DNA from: Clostridia bacterium
GTDB lineage: Bacteria; Bacillota; Clostridia; Oscillospirales; CAG-272
Reading direction: 5' to 3'
Assembly (NCBI GenBank): GCA_017622085.1
Contig: JAGARU010000146.1
Location: 1 to 64,000, forward strand
DNA length: 64,000 nt
The position numbers were made by a program, and so were the translations under genes. Below are positions 31,969 through 41,537 of this stretch, in pieces; within the stretch, counting starts at the first letter, position 1, and every line of letters starts with the position of its first letter. Below the pieces are notes generated by a model. That model did not search any database. It had not been told where the DNA came from and saw nothing but the letters and a program-made list of their open reading frames with translations.

Positions 31969-32460
31969 TTAGTATTTTTCAAGAATTCCCTTTACGTCGT
32001 CGGGACCGATTCTTCCGTATACGTCTGCGTTAACGGAAAGAACGGGTGCAAGTCCGCACGCACCGATGCAACGGGTAGCCTCAAGGCTATAGCGTCCATC
32101 GGGAGTGGTCTGACCGGCTTCAATGCCTACAAGCTCGGTTACCTTATTGATAAGGTCACCGGAGCCCTTAACGTAGCATGCAGTGCCAAGGCATACGGCA
32201 ATGGCGATCTCGCCCTTGGGGTTGAGCTGGAACTGGGAGTAGAAGGTTGCAACACCGTATACCTCTTCCAGAGATACGTCAAGTCCATCTGCGATCATCT
32301 TCTGCACTTCGATGGGAAGATAACCGTAGATCTCCTGAGCACCCTGAAGAACGGGCATCATGTTTCCTTCTTTGCCCTTGTACTCTGCAATCAATGCGGC
32401 AAGCTGAGCTTCCTGCTCTTTGGTGCCCTTGAATGCAACCGTGGTCAAATTCTTTTTCAT
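31969..32460 (-). CDS. hydC: NuoE-like 2Fe-2S subunit of the bifurcating hydrogenase
   Basis: The 163-residue protein has the helical N-terminus and thioredoxin-like 2Fe-2S domain of NuoE/HydC/HndA: VYGVATFYSQFQLNP, VCLGTACYVKGSG and RCIGACGLAPV. It transfers electrons in the NADH-linked hydrogenase. It is the first of the ten hydrogenase-operon genes and starts 25 bases after the Mrp stop, so the Mrp gene may lead the transcript. Confidence 0.92.
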   Translation of the reverse strand: MKKNLTTVAFKGTKEQEAQLAALIAEYKGKEGNMMPVLQGAQEIYGYLPIEVQKMIADGLDVSLEEVYGVATFYSQFQLNPKGEIAIAVCLGTACYVKGSGDLINKVTELVGIEAGQTTPDGRYSLEATRCIGACGLAPVLSVNADVYGRIGPDDVKGILEKY

Positions 32461-32485
32461 AATGCTTTCTCCTTTTTATAGGTGA

Positions 32486-33337
32486 TTATTTTGCATCTGC
32501 TACGGGGATCGCCGCTTCGATCGCATCACACGCGCCATCAAGATACTCATTTTCCATCAGTTCAATGATTCCCTTGTCGCAAAGTGCGGAAAGCTTGGGA
32601 TCCATGGGAATGTGTCCAAGCACAGAAAGGCCGGATTCCGCTGCTGCGGCATCGGTCTTGCCCTCACCGAACACGTAGATTTTCTTTCCGCAATCCGGGC
32701 AGGCGATGTAGCTCATATTTTCTACTACGCCAAGGATGGGAATGTTCATCATCTTCGCCATGTTTTCTGCTTTTTTAACGATCATGGAAACCAGCTCCTG
32801 AGGAGTGGTCACCACGACGATTCCGTCAATAGGTAAGGATTGGAATACAGTCAGAGGTACGTCGCCGGTTCCGGGCGGCATATCCACGAACATATAGTCC
32901 ACTTCGTCCCAGACTACGTTGGTCCAGAACTGCTTAACGGTGCCGGCAATAACCGGACCGCGCCATACAACGGGTCTTGTCTCATCCTCCAAGAGCAGGT
33001 TTACGGACATTACGCGAATGCCGCTCTTGGTTGCGGGAGGAAACAGATTTTCCCCGTCGGAGGTTACGGACTCCTTGATACCAAAGGCCTTGGGAATCGA
33101 GGGTCCTGTGATGTCGGCGTCAAGAATGGCGGTTTTGTAACCGCGGCGGTTCATAAGAACGGAGAGCATAGAGGTCACAATGGACTTACCTACGCCGCCC
33201 TTTCCGCTGACGACACCGATCACGTGCTTTACATTACTGAGCGAGTTCTGCGGCTCCTTGGGAATACCTTCCTTGCGGGAGGAGCAATTGGCGCTACAGG
33301 TCGAACAGTCATGTGTACATGCTTCATTTTCTGCCAT
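32486..33337 (-). CDS. Mrp/NBP35-family ATPase, iron-sulfur cluster carrier
   Basis: The 283-residue protein has a Cys-rich N-terminal tail (C7, C11, C14, C18) and a deviant Walker A (GKGGVGKSIVTSMLS). It also has the family motif ADITGPSIPKAFG, VDMPPGTGD and the cluster-binding CPDCGK. Such ATPases carry 4Fe-4S clusters to target enzymes. Its place just before a hydrogenase operon rich in Fe-S proteins fits that role. GGGAG precedes the ATG. Confidence 0.92.
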   Translation of the reverse strand: MAENEACTHDCSTCSANCSSRKEGIPKEPQNSLSNVKHVIGVVSGKGGVGKSIVTSMLSVLMNRRGYKTAILDADITGPSIPKAFGIKESVTSDGENLFPPATKSGIRVMSVNLLLEDETRPVVWRGPVIAGTVKQFWTNVVWDEVDYMFVDMPPGTGDVPLTVFQSLPIDGIVVVTTPQELVSMIVKKAENMAKMMNIPILGVVENMSYIACPDCGKKIYVFGEGKTDAAAAESGLSVLGHIPMDPKLSALCDKGIIELMENEYLDGACDAIEAAIPVADAK

Positions 33338-33474
33338 AATTAGTCTCCCTGCCGCTTCCGCGGCGATTGAATTCGAAACGCGGCGATTGCCGCTTCGCTT
33401 TTAAAAAGCAAATAAAACCTTCGTTATCCCTTCTGCAGACGCAGTAAGGGATATTAAAGGTGTTTATCAAAGTA

Positions 33475-33503
33475 AGTATACACTAAATGCGACATTATTT
33501 CAA
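33475..33503 (-). promoter_or_regulatory. Promoter of the mrp-hydrogenase transcript
   Basis: TTGAAA (33498-33503), 17 bases, TATACT (33475-33480) on the minus strand. The -35 overlaps the stop codon of the P-type ATPase-like gene. The roughly 130-base leader contains two small hairpins (around 33362-33400 and 33426-33452) but no recognised riboswitch. Confidence 0.75.
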
Positions 33504-35596
33504 TAGTTTTGTATCAATATTTTTGTACCGAATAAGATTTTTTGACAGAAAATCTGTAAAAATCCGCCGGCGATAGCAACCAGCACCGCCAAAGGCGTGA
33601 GCCCCTCCACCAGAAGCAAGGAGCCGACCGAAGGAAGCCATATAAATACGGCGATGATTGCCAGACATCCAACGATCTGAGCCACAGTGGGAAGCCAACC
33701 GAGGGGGGTAACGGTCAGGCCTTCCCGTCGCAAGGCGGCAATGCCGTTAAAGAGGGCGGAGACCAGCATCAGTACAAGAAAGTATCCGGACACGCCGGAA
33801 CGAACGAGGTAATGCTCCGCGACCCACCCGAGGAGTACGATGCCGGCAGACAGGAGCCCGGCTACGGCAGGAGACACGAAATTCGCTGGGGTTCGGTAGC
33901 GGAAATCGGTATCGGGCACGGCACGGTTCCGACCGCTATCGGTTGCGGCAAGAACAGCGGCGAAGGCCAGATCAAAGAGGAGACCTACGGCCAAAATCGC
34001 ACACGGTGTCATGCCGGAATCGGGCATAAAAATACCGTAGAGGCACAGGACAAGGCGTGCGGTGGCAGAGGTGAGAAAATAGCTGAACAGGGCGTTCATC
34101 TTAGCCGGCAAGCAACGGCCGACACGGACAATATCGTTCAGGGCACGGATGCCACCACGGGGCTTTTTGCGAGCGGGAATGCAGATATCGGCAATCATTT
34201 CCAACTCCGACTGCTCTTCTCTTCCCTGTGTGTTGGAGGCAAGTGACACGGTAGCACTGACGTCAGCTTCACGCATGAGGTCCGCATCTTGCTTGTCCGA
34301 GGACAGAACGGCAACGGTGGCACCGTTCATCTGAAGAACGCGCAGAAGGCGCAGGCTTTCCTCTGTATCGAGGCAGGAATACGTGCCGATCTTATCCGCC
34401 AGCTGCCACAGACGGGCATCGGTGGCGGCCAAAAACTTGGCGCGGTTAAGGAAATGTTCCTTTTGGGGAGCAAAGCAAGTGAGCTTGCCGAAGAACAGCT
34501 CAGCGTACTCCACGCGATCGGTCAACAAAATGGGGCGAATGCCGAGGCGCTTCATTTCCGCCACGTAAGCGGATAGATGGGTAACGTCCTCGCGAGCAAA
34601 GGAATCGCGGATCAGCACGTAATCGGCTTGGGAAAGCAGATCCAATAAACGCATATCCCGAAGCAGGGTTCGGTCGGTGGCGCGCTTGCCGTCCAGCGAC
34701 TGGATGGCACGGGAAATAATATAGGCCGCGCCGGCAAAATAACACTCACTGACGGCGGAAACGGCTGTTGCCAAGCTGAAAATAAAGGCGCGGACAATGG
34801 AATGATCGCCTACCAGCATACTGAGGAAGGCGGCTACGACCACGGTGGCCAACAGAATCGTTTCGCACAAGGCACAATGCTTGTTCATGCGGCGAACCAC
34901 GGGCATGCGCTCAAAGGTAGAGATCGAGATGCGTCCGTTAAACTCCATGAGAAGCGTATCGTCACCGGTATCGGTAACGATTGCCATGGCGCGACCGTCC
35001 ACCACGCGGCTACCGGCAAATACCATATTGCTGAGGGAGGAAAGCTCCATGGCGGAAGTATCCGCCACGGTGCCGTTTTCCTTATCGGCGGGAGTTTTTT
35101 TCTTAGTGATGCGATGTTCGGACACGCGAACCTTACCCTTGACGATGCGGGCATCGGCCGGAATGAAGTCACCGGGCTGAAGATAGAGGACATCCCCCTG
35201 CAGCACGCGTCGGCTATCGATGCGACAGAGCGTTCGGTTACGCACAACCCGTGCACGGGGAATGGCACGAATGGCCATATCGGAGAACACGCGCATGGCA
35301 CGAATATAAAAGACAGTCCGAATGGCAATACCGGCCAAAATCACCAGAATGGAAAGAATGCCCTCGTGGTCGAGGCCATTGATGACCAGCATAAACAGAA
35401 GAAGGATCGAGGGAAGATCGAAGCATTCCCGAAGGGCAACGCGCAGAGCAGTGCGACGCTTCAGAGAATAAATATTATTGCCGCCGTCTGTGCGCAGACG
35501 CGACGCGGCCGCCGACGGGCTGAGTCCGTCGGCGACACTGGTTCTGAGCACGGACTCTAATTCTTCTTGACTTTTGAGATACCATTTCTCCGTCAC
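33500..35596 (-). CDS. Degenerate P-type ATPase homologue
   Basis: The 698-residue protein has the cation-ATPase N-terminal domain (SVADGLSPSAAASRLRTDGGN), the membrane helices and the order of a P2-type ATPase, but not its catalytic signatures. The actuator TGES is replaced by ITKKK (about 163-167). The membrane PEGLP is replaced by SECYF (283-287). The DKTGT region reads RDSFARE (D331 is the only match). The nucleotide-binding domain is almost absent, and the GDGxND region reads SSDKQDADL. The frame is open throughout, which argues for a maintained non-pumping role or recent decay without stop codons. It precedes clpE downstream in the transcript order by 27 bases. Confidence 0.75.
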   Translation of the reverse strand: MTEKWYLKSQEELESVLRTSVADGLSPSAAASRLRTDGGNNIYSLKRRTALRVALRECFDLPSILLLFMLVINGLDHEGILSILVILAGIAIRTVFYIRAMRVFSDMAIRAIPRARVVRNRTLCRIDSRRVLQGDVLYLQPGDFIPADARIVKGKVRVSEHRITKKKTPADKENGTVADTSAMELSSLSNMVFAGSRVVDGRAMAIVTDTGDDTLLMEFNGRISISTFERMPVVRRMNKHCALCETILLATVVVAAFLSMLVGDHSIVRAFIFSLATAVSAVSECYFAGAAYIISRAIQSLDGKRATDRTLLRDMRLLDLLSQADYVLIRDSFAREDVTHLSAYVAEMKRLGIRPILLTDRVEYAELFFGKLTCFAPQKEHFLNRAKFLAATDARLWQLADKIGTYSCLDTEESLRLLRVLQMNGATVAVLSSDKQDADLMREADVSATVSLASNTQGREEQSELEMIADICIPARKKPRGGIRALNDIVRVGRCLPAKMNALFSYFLTSATARLVLCLYGIFMPDSGMTPCAILAVGLLFDLAFAAVLAATDSGRNRAVPDTDFRYRTPANFVSPAVAGLLSAGIVLLGWVAEHYLVRSGVSGYFLVLMLVSALFNGIAALRREGLTVTPLGWLPTVAQIVGCLAIIAVFIWLPSVGSLLLVEGLTPLAVLVAIAGGFLQIFCQKILFGTKILIQNY

Positions 35597-35623
35597 GGGA
35601 AGAGTCCTCCAGTGTTTGAAAAA

Positions 35624-37912
35624 TTACAGGCAATACAGGCTGAGAGCTCCGTCAACCGCGTCCAGAGAGGCGGCGGTAATGTGAGTCTCATACCCGGAAA
35701 TGATGGCATTGGCCATACGGTCCTCCACCTCGGTCTGAATGTAGCGACGCATATTGCGGGCTCCGTATTTTACCGAGTAGGAAGCATCGGCAATGAAGTC
35801 GCGGGCAGCCTCCGTGTAACGGAAGGTAATGCCACGCTCCTCCAGAGCTTTCTTCAGGTCGTTCAGCATGATATCTGCAATCCGACGGAAGTCGTTTTTA
35901 TCAAGGGAGCGGAAGGTGATAATCTCGTCAATACGGTTGAGGAACTCCGGGCGCAGGAATTCTGCCAGAGCCTTTTCCGTACGGGCGCTGGCCTGCTTGC
36001 TTTCGCTCTCGGAGAAGCCAGCGGGTGCAGAGCTGGTATGGGAGCCGGCGTTCGTGGTCATAACGATAACCGTATTTTCAAAATTCACGTGTTTGCCATG
36101 AGCGTCGGTGATCTTACCCTCGTCAAGGATCTGAAGGAGGATATTCATAACGTCGGGATGCGCCTTTTCGATCTCGTCGAAGAGGATGACCGAGTAGGGC
36201 TTGCGGCGGATCTTTTCCGTCAGCTGTCCGGCCTCGTCGTAGCCCACGTATCCGGGAGGGGCGCCAATAATGCGGGATACGGAATGCTTTTCCATAAACT
36301 CGGACATATCCAGACGAATCAAGGATTCAGGAGAATTGAAGAGATCGTTTGCCAAAGTTTTTACCAGCTCCGTTTTGCCAACGCCGGTGGGGCCGGCAAA
36401 AATGAAGGAAACAGGCTTGCGCTTGGCGCTGACACCGGCGCGGTTGCGGCGGATGGCGCGAGAAACGGCGGAAACCGCCTCGTCCTGACCAATGATACGC
36501 TGACGGAGGCGATCGTCAAGACCGGCCAGCTTTTTATACTCGTCCTCGGAGATGCTGCTGGCAGGAATGCCCGTCCAGATCTCAATAACGTCGGCAAGGT
36601 CAGCTACGGTCATGGAAACGGAATCGCACTGGGTATCGAGATCCGTCTTTTCGTCTCTGAGAGTAAGCTGCTCCACCTTGAGGTCCGCAAGGCGCTTATA
36701 ATCGTCCTCCGAGGCCTGATCGGCGGAGGAGCTGACGCGGGTTTCAAGATCGGCATACTCCTTTTCCACCAACGCCAGGCGATCGTTTACGTCGTTGCGG
36801 CGGTTGATGCAGGAGGAGGTCAGCGAAATGTGAGCGGCTGCCTCGTCGATCAGGTCGATGGCCTTATCGGGCAGGAATCGGTCGGTGATGTAGCGCTCGC
36901 TCATAATCACAGCGCGGTGGATCAGCTCATCCGAAATGCGGACGCCGTGGAATTCCTCGTAATAGTGCTTAACGCCCTTCAGCATTTCCTCGCACTCCTC
37001 AAGGGAGGGCTCGTTGACGGTGACGGGCTGGAAGCGGCGCTCAAGAGCCGTATCCTTTTCGATATATTTGCGGTACTCGGACATGGTGGTAGCGCCGATG
37101 ACCTGAATCTCGCCACGGGAAAGGGCGGGCTTCAGAATATTGGCGGCGTTCATACTGCCCTCGGACTCGCCGGCACCCACGATGTTGTGGACCTCGTCGA
37201 TCACAAGAATGATATTTCCGGCCTCCTTGACCTCGTTCAAGAGTCCCTGGATACGGGATTCAAACTGGCCACGGAACTGGGTTCCGGCCACAAGAGCAGT
37301 CAGATCCACCAAGTAAACCTCGCTCTTTTTCAGACGGTAAGGCACGTCTCCTGCCACGATACGCTGAGCCAGCGCCTCAGCAATGGCCGTTTTACCTACG
37401 CCGGGCTCGCCGATGAGGCAAGGATTGTTCTTCTGGCGGCGGCTGAGAATCTGAATGACACGGTTCAGCTCACGGTCACGGCCGATGATCTTATCCAGCT
37501 TACCGCTCTGAGCGGCGGTGGTAAGGTTATGGCAATAGGTGGTGAGGTATTTCTTTTTTACCTTTTTGGGTGCAGACTCCTTATCGGCGGCATCGGACTT
37601 TTCACCGCCGTTTGCAAGGCCGCTATCCCGCATCAGCTTAGCGAAGTTGATGGTGTTGGGCATATTCTCTGCGCCCTCTTCCCCGTTGTCTCCGCTTTCG
37701 GTCAGCTGCTGCATCATGCTGGCCATATCGTCTTCCATGCTGTCAAGATCGGCCTCGGAGATGCCCATCTTTCTCATAATATCGTCAAGAGGCTTGATGC
37801 CCAGCTCTTTGGCACATTTCAGGCACAGGCCTTCGTGCCCCGGCTGGTTGTTTTCCACTTTAGTGATGAAAACAACAGCCATTCGTTTTTTACATTTGGA
37901 ACAAAGTTGCAT
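35624..37912 (-). CDS. clpE: ClpE-type AAA+ protease ATPase
   Basis: The 762-residue unfoldase has an N-terminal zinc finger (C4, C7, C30, C33) instead of the Clp N domain, as in ClpE. It has two AAA+ modules (Walker A GEPGVGKTA and GPTGVGKTE) and a coiled coil between them (about 395-470). It would feed substrates to ClpP, which is not in the window. AGAGGAAAGG precedes the ATG. No CtsR operator was recognised upstream; it starts 40 bases after cvpA. Confidence 0.92.
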   Translation of the reverse strand: MQLCSKCKKRMAVVFITKVENNQPGHEGLCLKCAKELGIKPLDDIMRKMGISEADLDSMEDDMASMMQQLTESGDNGEEGAENMPNTINFAKLMRDSGLANGGEKSDAADKESAPKKVKKKYLTTYCHNLTTAAQSGKLDKIIGRDRELNRVIQILSRRQKNNPCLIGEPGVGKTAIAEALAQRIVAGDVPYRLKKSEVYLVDLTALVAGTQFRGQFESRIQGLLNEVKEAGNIILVIDEVHNIVGAGESEGSMNAANILKPALSRGEIQVIGATTMSEYRKYIEKDTALERRFQPVTVNEPSLEECEEMLKGVKHYYEEFHGVRISDELIHRAVIMSERYITDRFLPDKAIDLIDEAAAHISLTSSCINRRNDVNDRLALVEKEYADLETRVSSSADQASEDDYKRLADLKVEQLTLRDEKTDLDTQCDSVSMTVADLADVIEIWTGIPASSISEDEYKKLAGLDDRLRQRIIGQDEAVSAVSRAIRRNRAGVSAKRKPVSFIFAGPTGVGKTELVKTLANDLFNSPESLIRLDMSEFMEKHSVSRIIGAPPGYVGYDEAGQLTEKIRRKPYSVILFDEIEKAHPDVMNILLQILDEGKITDAHGKHVNFENTVIVMTTNAGSHTSSAPAGFSESESKQASARTEKALAEFLRPEFLNRIDEIITFRSLDKNDFRRIADIMLNDLKKALEERGITFRYTEAARDFIADASYSVKYGARNMRRYIQTEVEDRMANAIISGYETHITAASLDAVDGALSLYCL

Positions 37913-37952
37913 TAAATTGGTTTCCTTTCCTCTCTGGGAGCTTATTTCAGGG

Positions 37953-38714
37953 TTAATTCAAAAGTGCGTCGATCAAAAGCGTCAAAAGATTATACTTATC
38001 AAAGAATCGGAGAATGTACGAATTCTCCACAATGTGAAGGGTGCCGACCTCCTCGCTGAAAATCGAGACGATCTCGATTGCCTTGGTTACAACGAAGCTG
38101 CAAACGCTACCGATAACAAGGGCGATCAGTACGCCGAACACAAGACCAAGGATGCGGTTAGCCGTTTTGAGAACGGGCAGATTGGTTGCGGCATTGAGAA
38201 GGGACGTAATGAGGGCAAACAGAATAAGTCCGGCCACGAAGATAAGAACGAACGCAAGACCGGTAGCAAGCATGGAGGACAGATTTCCGCCAATGTGCTG
38301 TACCATGAGAAGAATATTCTCCTCCGTCGCGGGCATGGCGCCGTAAGCGCCGGAAAGCTCGGCCATATTGACACCGGCTACGGACAAAAGAAGGGAGAAT
38401 TTGCCCGTCAAGGACACCAAAAGGTCGTTGATGGTTACTGTGACGCCATCGGGGATGGCATCCAGCTGCGGAAGCTGGTTGAGAATGGCATCCGCGATCT
38501 TATCGTTTACCCAATCCATTAAGAAGCGTTCGTTCAGAAATGCGCCAAGCTTTTTGCTGAAAAGTCCGGCAAAGATCATGGACACAATGCTGGAGCCCAG
38601 CTGCATAAAGGCCTTGACGAATCCCCGAACGGTATTTACGATGATGATGACCGCAAAGGCGATCACGAAGACGGCGTCGATAATGAGAGCGATGTTGTTT
38701 AAAGATTCAGGCAT
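37953..38714 (-). CDS. CvpA-family membrane protein
   Basis: The 253-residue protein has four to five membrane helices and the CvpA-like start (ALIIDAVFVIAFAVIIIVNTVRGFVKAF). CvpA proteins are linked to envelope maintenance; the biochemical role is not known. The ATG at 38714 is one base after the preceding stop and is preferred over the in-frame ATG at 38813, which lies inside the preceding gene. Confidence 0.8.
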   Translation of the reverse strand: MPESLNNIALIIDAVFVIAFAVIIIVNTVRGFVKAFMQLGSSIVSMIFAGLFSKKLGAFLNERFLMDWVNDKIADAILNQLPQLDAIPDGVTVTINDLLVSLTGKFSLLLSVAGVNMAELSGAYGAMPATEENILLMVQHIGGNLSSMLATGLAFVLIFVAGLILFALITSLLNAATNLPVLKTANRILGLVFGVLIALVIGSVCSFVVTKAIEIVSIFSEEVGTLHIVENSYILRFFDKYNLLTLLIDALLN

Positions 38715-38715
38715 T

Positions 38716-39885
38716 TTAGTTCTCTTCCTCCTCGGTTTCAATAAAAATTGCACTTGCACGGCTGCGACTACAGATGAGGCCGTAGTCCTCCACGCCAAGG
38801 ATGCAAAGGGCATCCTCCGTAGAGGCTTCCGTTACAAGGTAGTTGTCAAGAGAAATGTAAACGGCATGATCGGCCGACAGGATCAGGAGACCGTCGGTGC
38901 AAAAGGCAAGGTCGCGGACGCGGTAGGGCGTCTTTTCATTATACCTTGCATAACCGCTTCGGTCAAAAATGGTCACGACGGTTTCACCGTTTTTGGCAGT
39001 GGCAACCGCGTATACGTCCTCGGCAGAGGAGGTTGCAACCAGCGTTCGGCTACCGATGGAGTATTGGGAGATCAGAGTACCCTCGGCAGTATAAAAATAG
39101 GTGGAAGCATCCGTTTGGAGGACGATGCTGTTTCCCTGCCAATCCACGCTGACGGGAAATTCCCCCGGGTGGGTCAGAGTGGCACGGTAGGATTCCTCGC
39201 CTACCGCTCCGATTCGCAGGGTGGTATCGGGCACGTCGCCCTCTCCCGTGAAGGTGAGAATGGCGATTCCGTCTCCGCTGTCGCTGACCGACACGTCTAT
39301 CACGTAGTCGTTTACGCCGTAGGTGGCGCTATGGGAAAAGGATGAGTTATAGACGTCCACCGTATAGCGGGTGGTATTGGAGGACAGTGCCAGGGCAAAG
39401 GCACCGCTTTTGCTGACGTCGGTAACACAGATCGTTCCCTTTGCCTCTCCGCTGACCAGCTTGGTAATGGAGTTACAAAGCAGGAAGGCCTTTCCGCCCG
39501 GGTCGTAGGCCAACAGGAATTTTCCATCGGTATCAAAGCGGATATTCTGACCGGAGAATGGGATGGAATACACCTCGATGCCGGCTGGATTATACAGCGT
39601 TACAGTGTTTCGGTCGCCTATGACCAGATTGCCGTTCAGGGATTCAAAGGTAGGATCAGAGGTCTGGTAGGTGACGGTAGCGAAGCTGGCGTCCGTGCGA
39701 AGCAGGACGGCGGCGTCAATATCCTTCAGCATATAGCGGAAGTTATTGTAGGTGATCTTATCTCCGTAGACGAAAAGCATCATGATCATAAAGAGGGCAA
39801 ACAAAAGGATGCACAGATACTTTCCGATGCGGAAGAAGCCGGATACGCGGAAAAAGTAACCGGAGGGTTGTGTGCGGGAATTCAT
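38716..39885 (-). CDS. DUF5711-type membrane-anchored protein
   Basis: The 389-residue protein has one membrane helix near residues 24-46 (IGKYLCILLFALFMIMMLFV) and a large extracytoplasmic domain of repeated beta-strands resembling a propeller. This matches the DUF5711 type found between truA and cvpA in Clostridia. The ATG at 39885 overlaps the truA stop (ATGA) and has AAGGAG 10 bases upstream. Function unknown. Confidence 0.75.
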   Translation of the reverse strand: MNSRTQPSGYFFRVSGFFRIGKYLCILLFALFMIMMLFVYGDKITYNNFRYMLKDIDAAVLLRTDASFATVTYQTSDPTFESLNGNLVIGDRNTVTLYNPAGIEVYSIPFSGQNIRFDTDGKFLLAYDPGGKAFLLCNSITKLVSGEAKGTICVTDVSKSGAFALALSSNTTRYTVDVYNSSFSHSATYGVNDYVIDVSVSDSGDGIAILTFTGEGDVPDTTLRIGAVGEESYRATLTHPGEFPVSVDWQGNSIVLQTDASTYFYTAEGTLISQYSIGSRTLVATSSAEDVYAVATAKNGETVVTIFDRSGYARYNEKTPYRVRDLAFCTDGLLILSADHAVYISLDNYLVTEASTEDALCILGVEDYGLICSRSRASAIFIETEEEEN

Positions 39886-40697
39886 AGGCGTTCGCTCCTT
39901 TCTGTGTGGGGGGAGCAAAGAGCCCACGGGATCGGCTCGTTGTAATCGACCCGATTCAGATACAGGCCACAGGGAGGCGCGGTGATGCCGGCCTCGGCGC
40001 GATTGCGGGAGCCAACAATGGTTTCCACGGCCTCAGGAGGCAGCTTTCCCTGCCCTACGGCAAGGAGGGTGCCCGCCATGATTCGCACCATGTTATACAA
40101 GAATCCGTCTGCTGAAACAGCGAATTCCACAGTACTTCCCACCCGCCGAACGGTTGCGGAAAACACGGTTCGGACCGTATCGGTGATCTTGGAGCCCTGA
40201 GCCATGAAGGCAGAAAAATCGTGGGTGCCGATAAAGGCACCAGCGGCGCAGTTCATGATTTGAACATCGTCGTCGGTAAGAGGCTTTTTCAGATACATGG
40301 CGCGTCCCTCATAGAAAGGATCGCGGGTAGGAGAATCCAGGAACACGTAAACATATTCCTTCCCCTTTACGCTGTACCTTGGATGAAGAGTGTCCGGCAC
40401 GGGGGCGGCATCCAGTACCGCGATATCCGGCGGGAGGTGATGGTTGACGGAAACGGGAATCTTTTCCGGAGGGATGGACACCGGGGTGCCGTCCTCTGTT
40501 TCAAGCGAGGCACAAAAGCCCTTAGCATGGACGCCGCTGTCGGTGCGGGAGCATCCGGTGATGCGGCAGGGCTTACCGACCGCACGGGTGGCGGCCTCCG
40601 TTAAGGTTTCCTGGACGGTGCGGCAGGATACTCCGCGCTGTGCCTGGAAGCCGGCATAGGCCGTGCCAAGATACGCGATCTTCAAAAGTATTTTCAT
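39882..40697 (-). CDS. truA: tRNA pseudouridine synthase A
   Basis: TruA converts uridines 38-40 in the anticodon arm of tRNAs to pseudouridine. The 271-residue protein has the catalytic Asp in CSRTDSGVHAKGF and the usual AYLGTAYAGFQAQ start and RNPFY-like region (PTRDPFYEGRAMYL). It lies 18 bases after ecfT, in the order ecfA1-ecfA2-ecfT-truA common in Firmicutes. Confidence 0.95.
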   Translation of the reverse strand: MKILLKIAYLGTAYAGFQAQRGVSCRTVQETLTEAATRAVGKPCRITGCSRTDSGVHAKGFCASLETEDGTPVSIPPEKIPVSVNHHLPPDIAVLDAAPVPDTLHPRYSVKGKEYVYVFLDSPTRDPFYEGRAMYLKKPLTDDDVQIMNCAAGAFIGTHDFSAFMAQGSKITDTVRTVFSATVRRVGSTVEFAVSADGFLYNMVRIMAGTLLAVGQGKLPPEAVETIVGSRNRAEAGITAPPCGLYLNRVDYNEPIPWALCSPHTERSERL

Positions 40698-40715
40698 GTC
40701 CGCACCTCCTTATTG

Positions 40716-41537
40716 TTATATGGTATAAATAGGATAATAGCGATTGAGAAGAATGATGCCGGCGCCAAAGGCAACAACGGCAAGGAGCGCAAAAACGTCA
40801 GCCACACGCATACGGTGTACCGTCATTCGGGTTCTTCCCTCTCCGCCGTGGTAGCAACGGCACTCCATGGCCGTGGCCAATTCATCGGCACGGCGGAAGG
40901 AGGAGATAAAGAGGGGCACGAGGATCGGAATCAGCGCTTTGGCGCGCTTAATGAGGCCACCGCTGGAGAAGTCCACACCGCGTGCCTTTTGGGCATTCAT
41001 AATCTTATGGGTCTCCTCGATCAGCGTAGGAATAAAGCGCAGGGCGATGGTCATCATCATGGAAAACTCGTGAACGGGCAGCTTGATCTTTTTAAGGGGG
41101 GACAGGAGCTGTTCAAGACCGTCCGTCAGAGCAATGGGCGTTGTGGTATAGGTAAGAATCACGCCGGAGCCGGCAATGAGAAGAGCAATACGCAGAGCCA
41201 TCATGGTCGCGTGGATCAGGCCCTCCACGTATATGGAGATGAACCTCCACTGGAACAGCAGGGTTTCGCCCTTATACCAGAAGATATTGAGGATTCCGGT
41301 AAAAACAACGAGGAAAAGGATGGGCTTAAGGCCCTTCAGGATCGTGCGAAGGGGCACGCCGCTGATGGCAATCAGAAATGCGGTAACAAGAAGCACCAGC
41401 AAGAAGGCGCTGACGCTTTTTGCTAAGAACAGAAGGACGATATAGGCAATGGCTACGATCAGCTTTGCCTGGGGATCCATCCGGTGGAGGATAGAATTGC
41501 CTTCAAAATACTGGCCGAGGGTAACGTCAAGATTCAT
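40716..41537 (-). CDS. ecfT: ECF transporter transmembrane subunit
   Basis: EcfT couples the two ATPases to vitamin- or metal-binding S components. The 273-residue protein has about five helices and the conserved coupling-helix KARG motif (MNAQKARGVDF); the second motif is altered (MECRCYHG instead of ARGY). It overlaps ecfA2 by 11 bases. Confidence 0.93.
   Translation of the reverse strand: MNLDVTLGQYFEGNSILHRMDPQAKLIVAIAYIVLLFLAKSVSAFLLVLLVTAFLIAISGVPLRTILKGLKPILFLVVFTGILNIFWYKGETLLFQWRFISIYVEGLIHATMMALRIALLIAGSGVILTYTTTPIALTDGLEQLLSPLKKIKLPVHEFSMMMTIALRFIPTLIEETHKIMNAQKARGVDFSSGGLIKRAKALIPILVPLFISSFRRADELATAMECRCYHGGEGRTRMTVHRMRVADVFALLAVVAFGAGIILLNRYYPIYTI

Noticed and set aside
33338..33475. 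A riboswitch in the leader of the mrp-hydrogenase transcript
   Set aside because: Two small hairpins are present, but neither matches a riboswitch core that I can recognise.
35567..37915. Long plus-strand open frame (782 codons) opposite clpE
   Set aside because: It is antisense to a clear ClpE gene and its product has no recognisable pattern; the opposite strand explains the open frame through codon bias.
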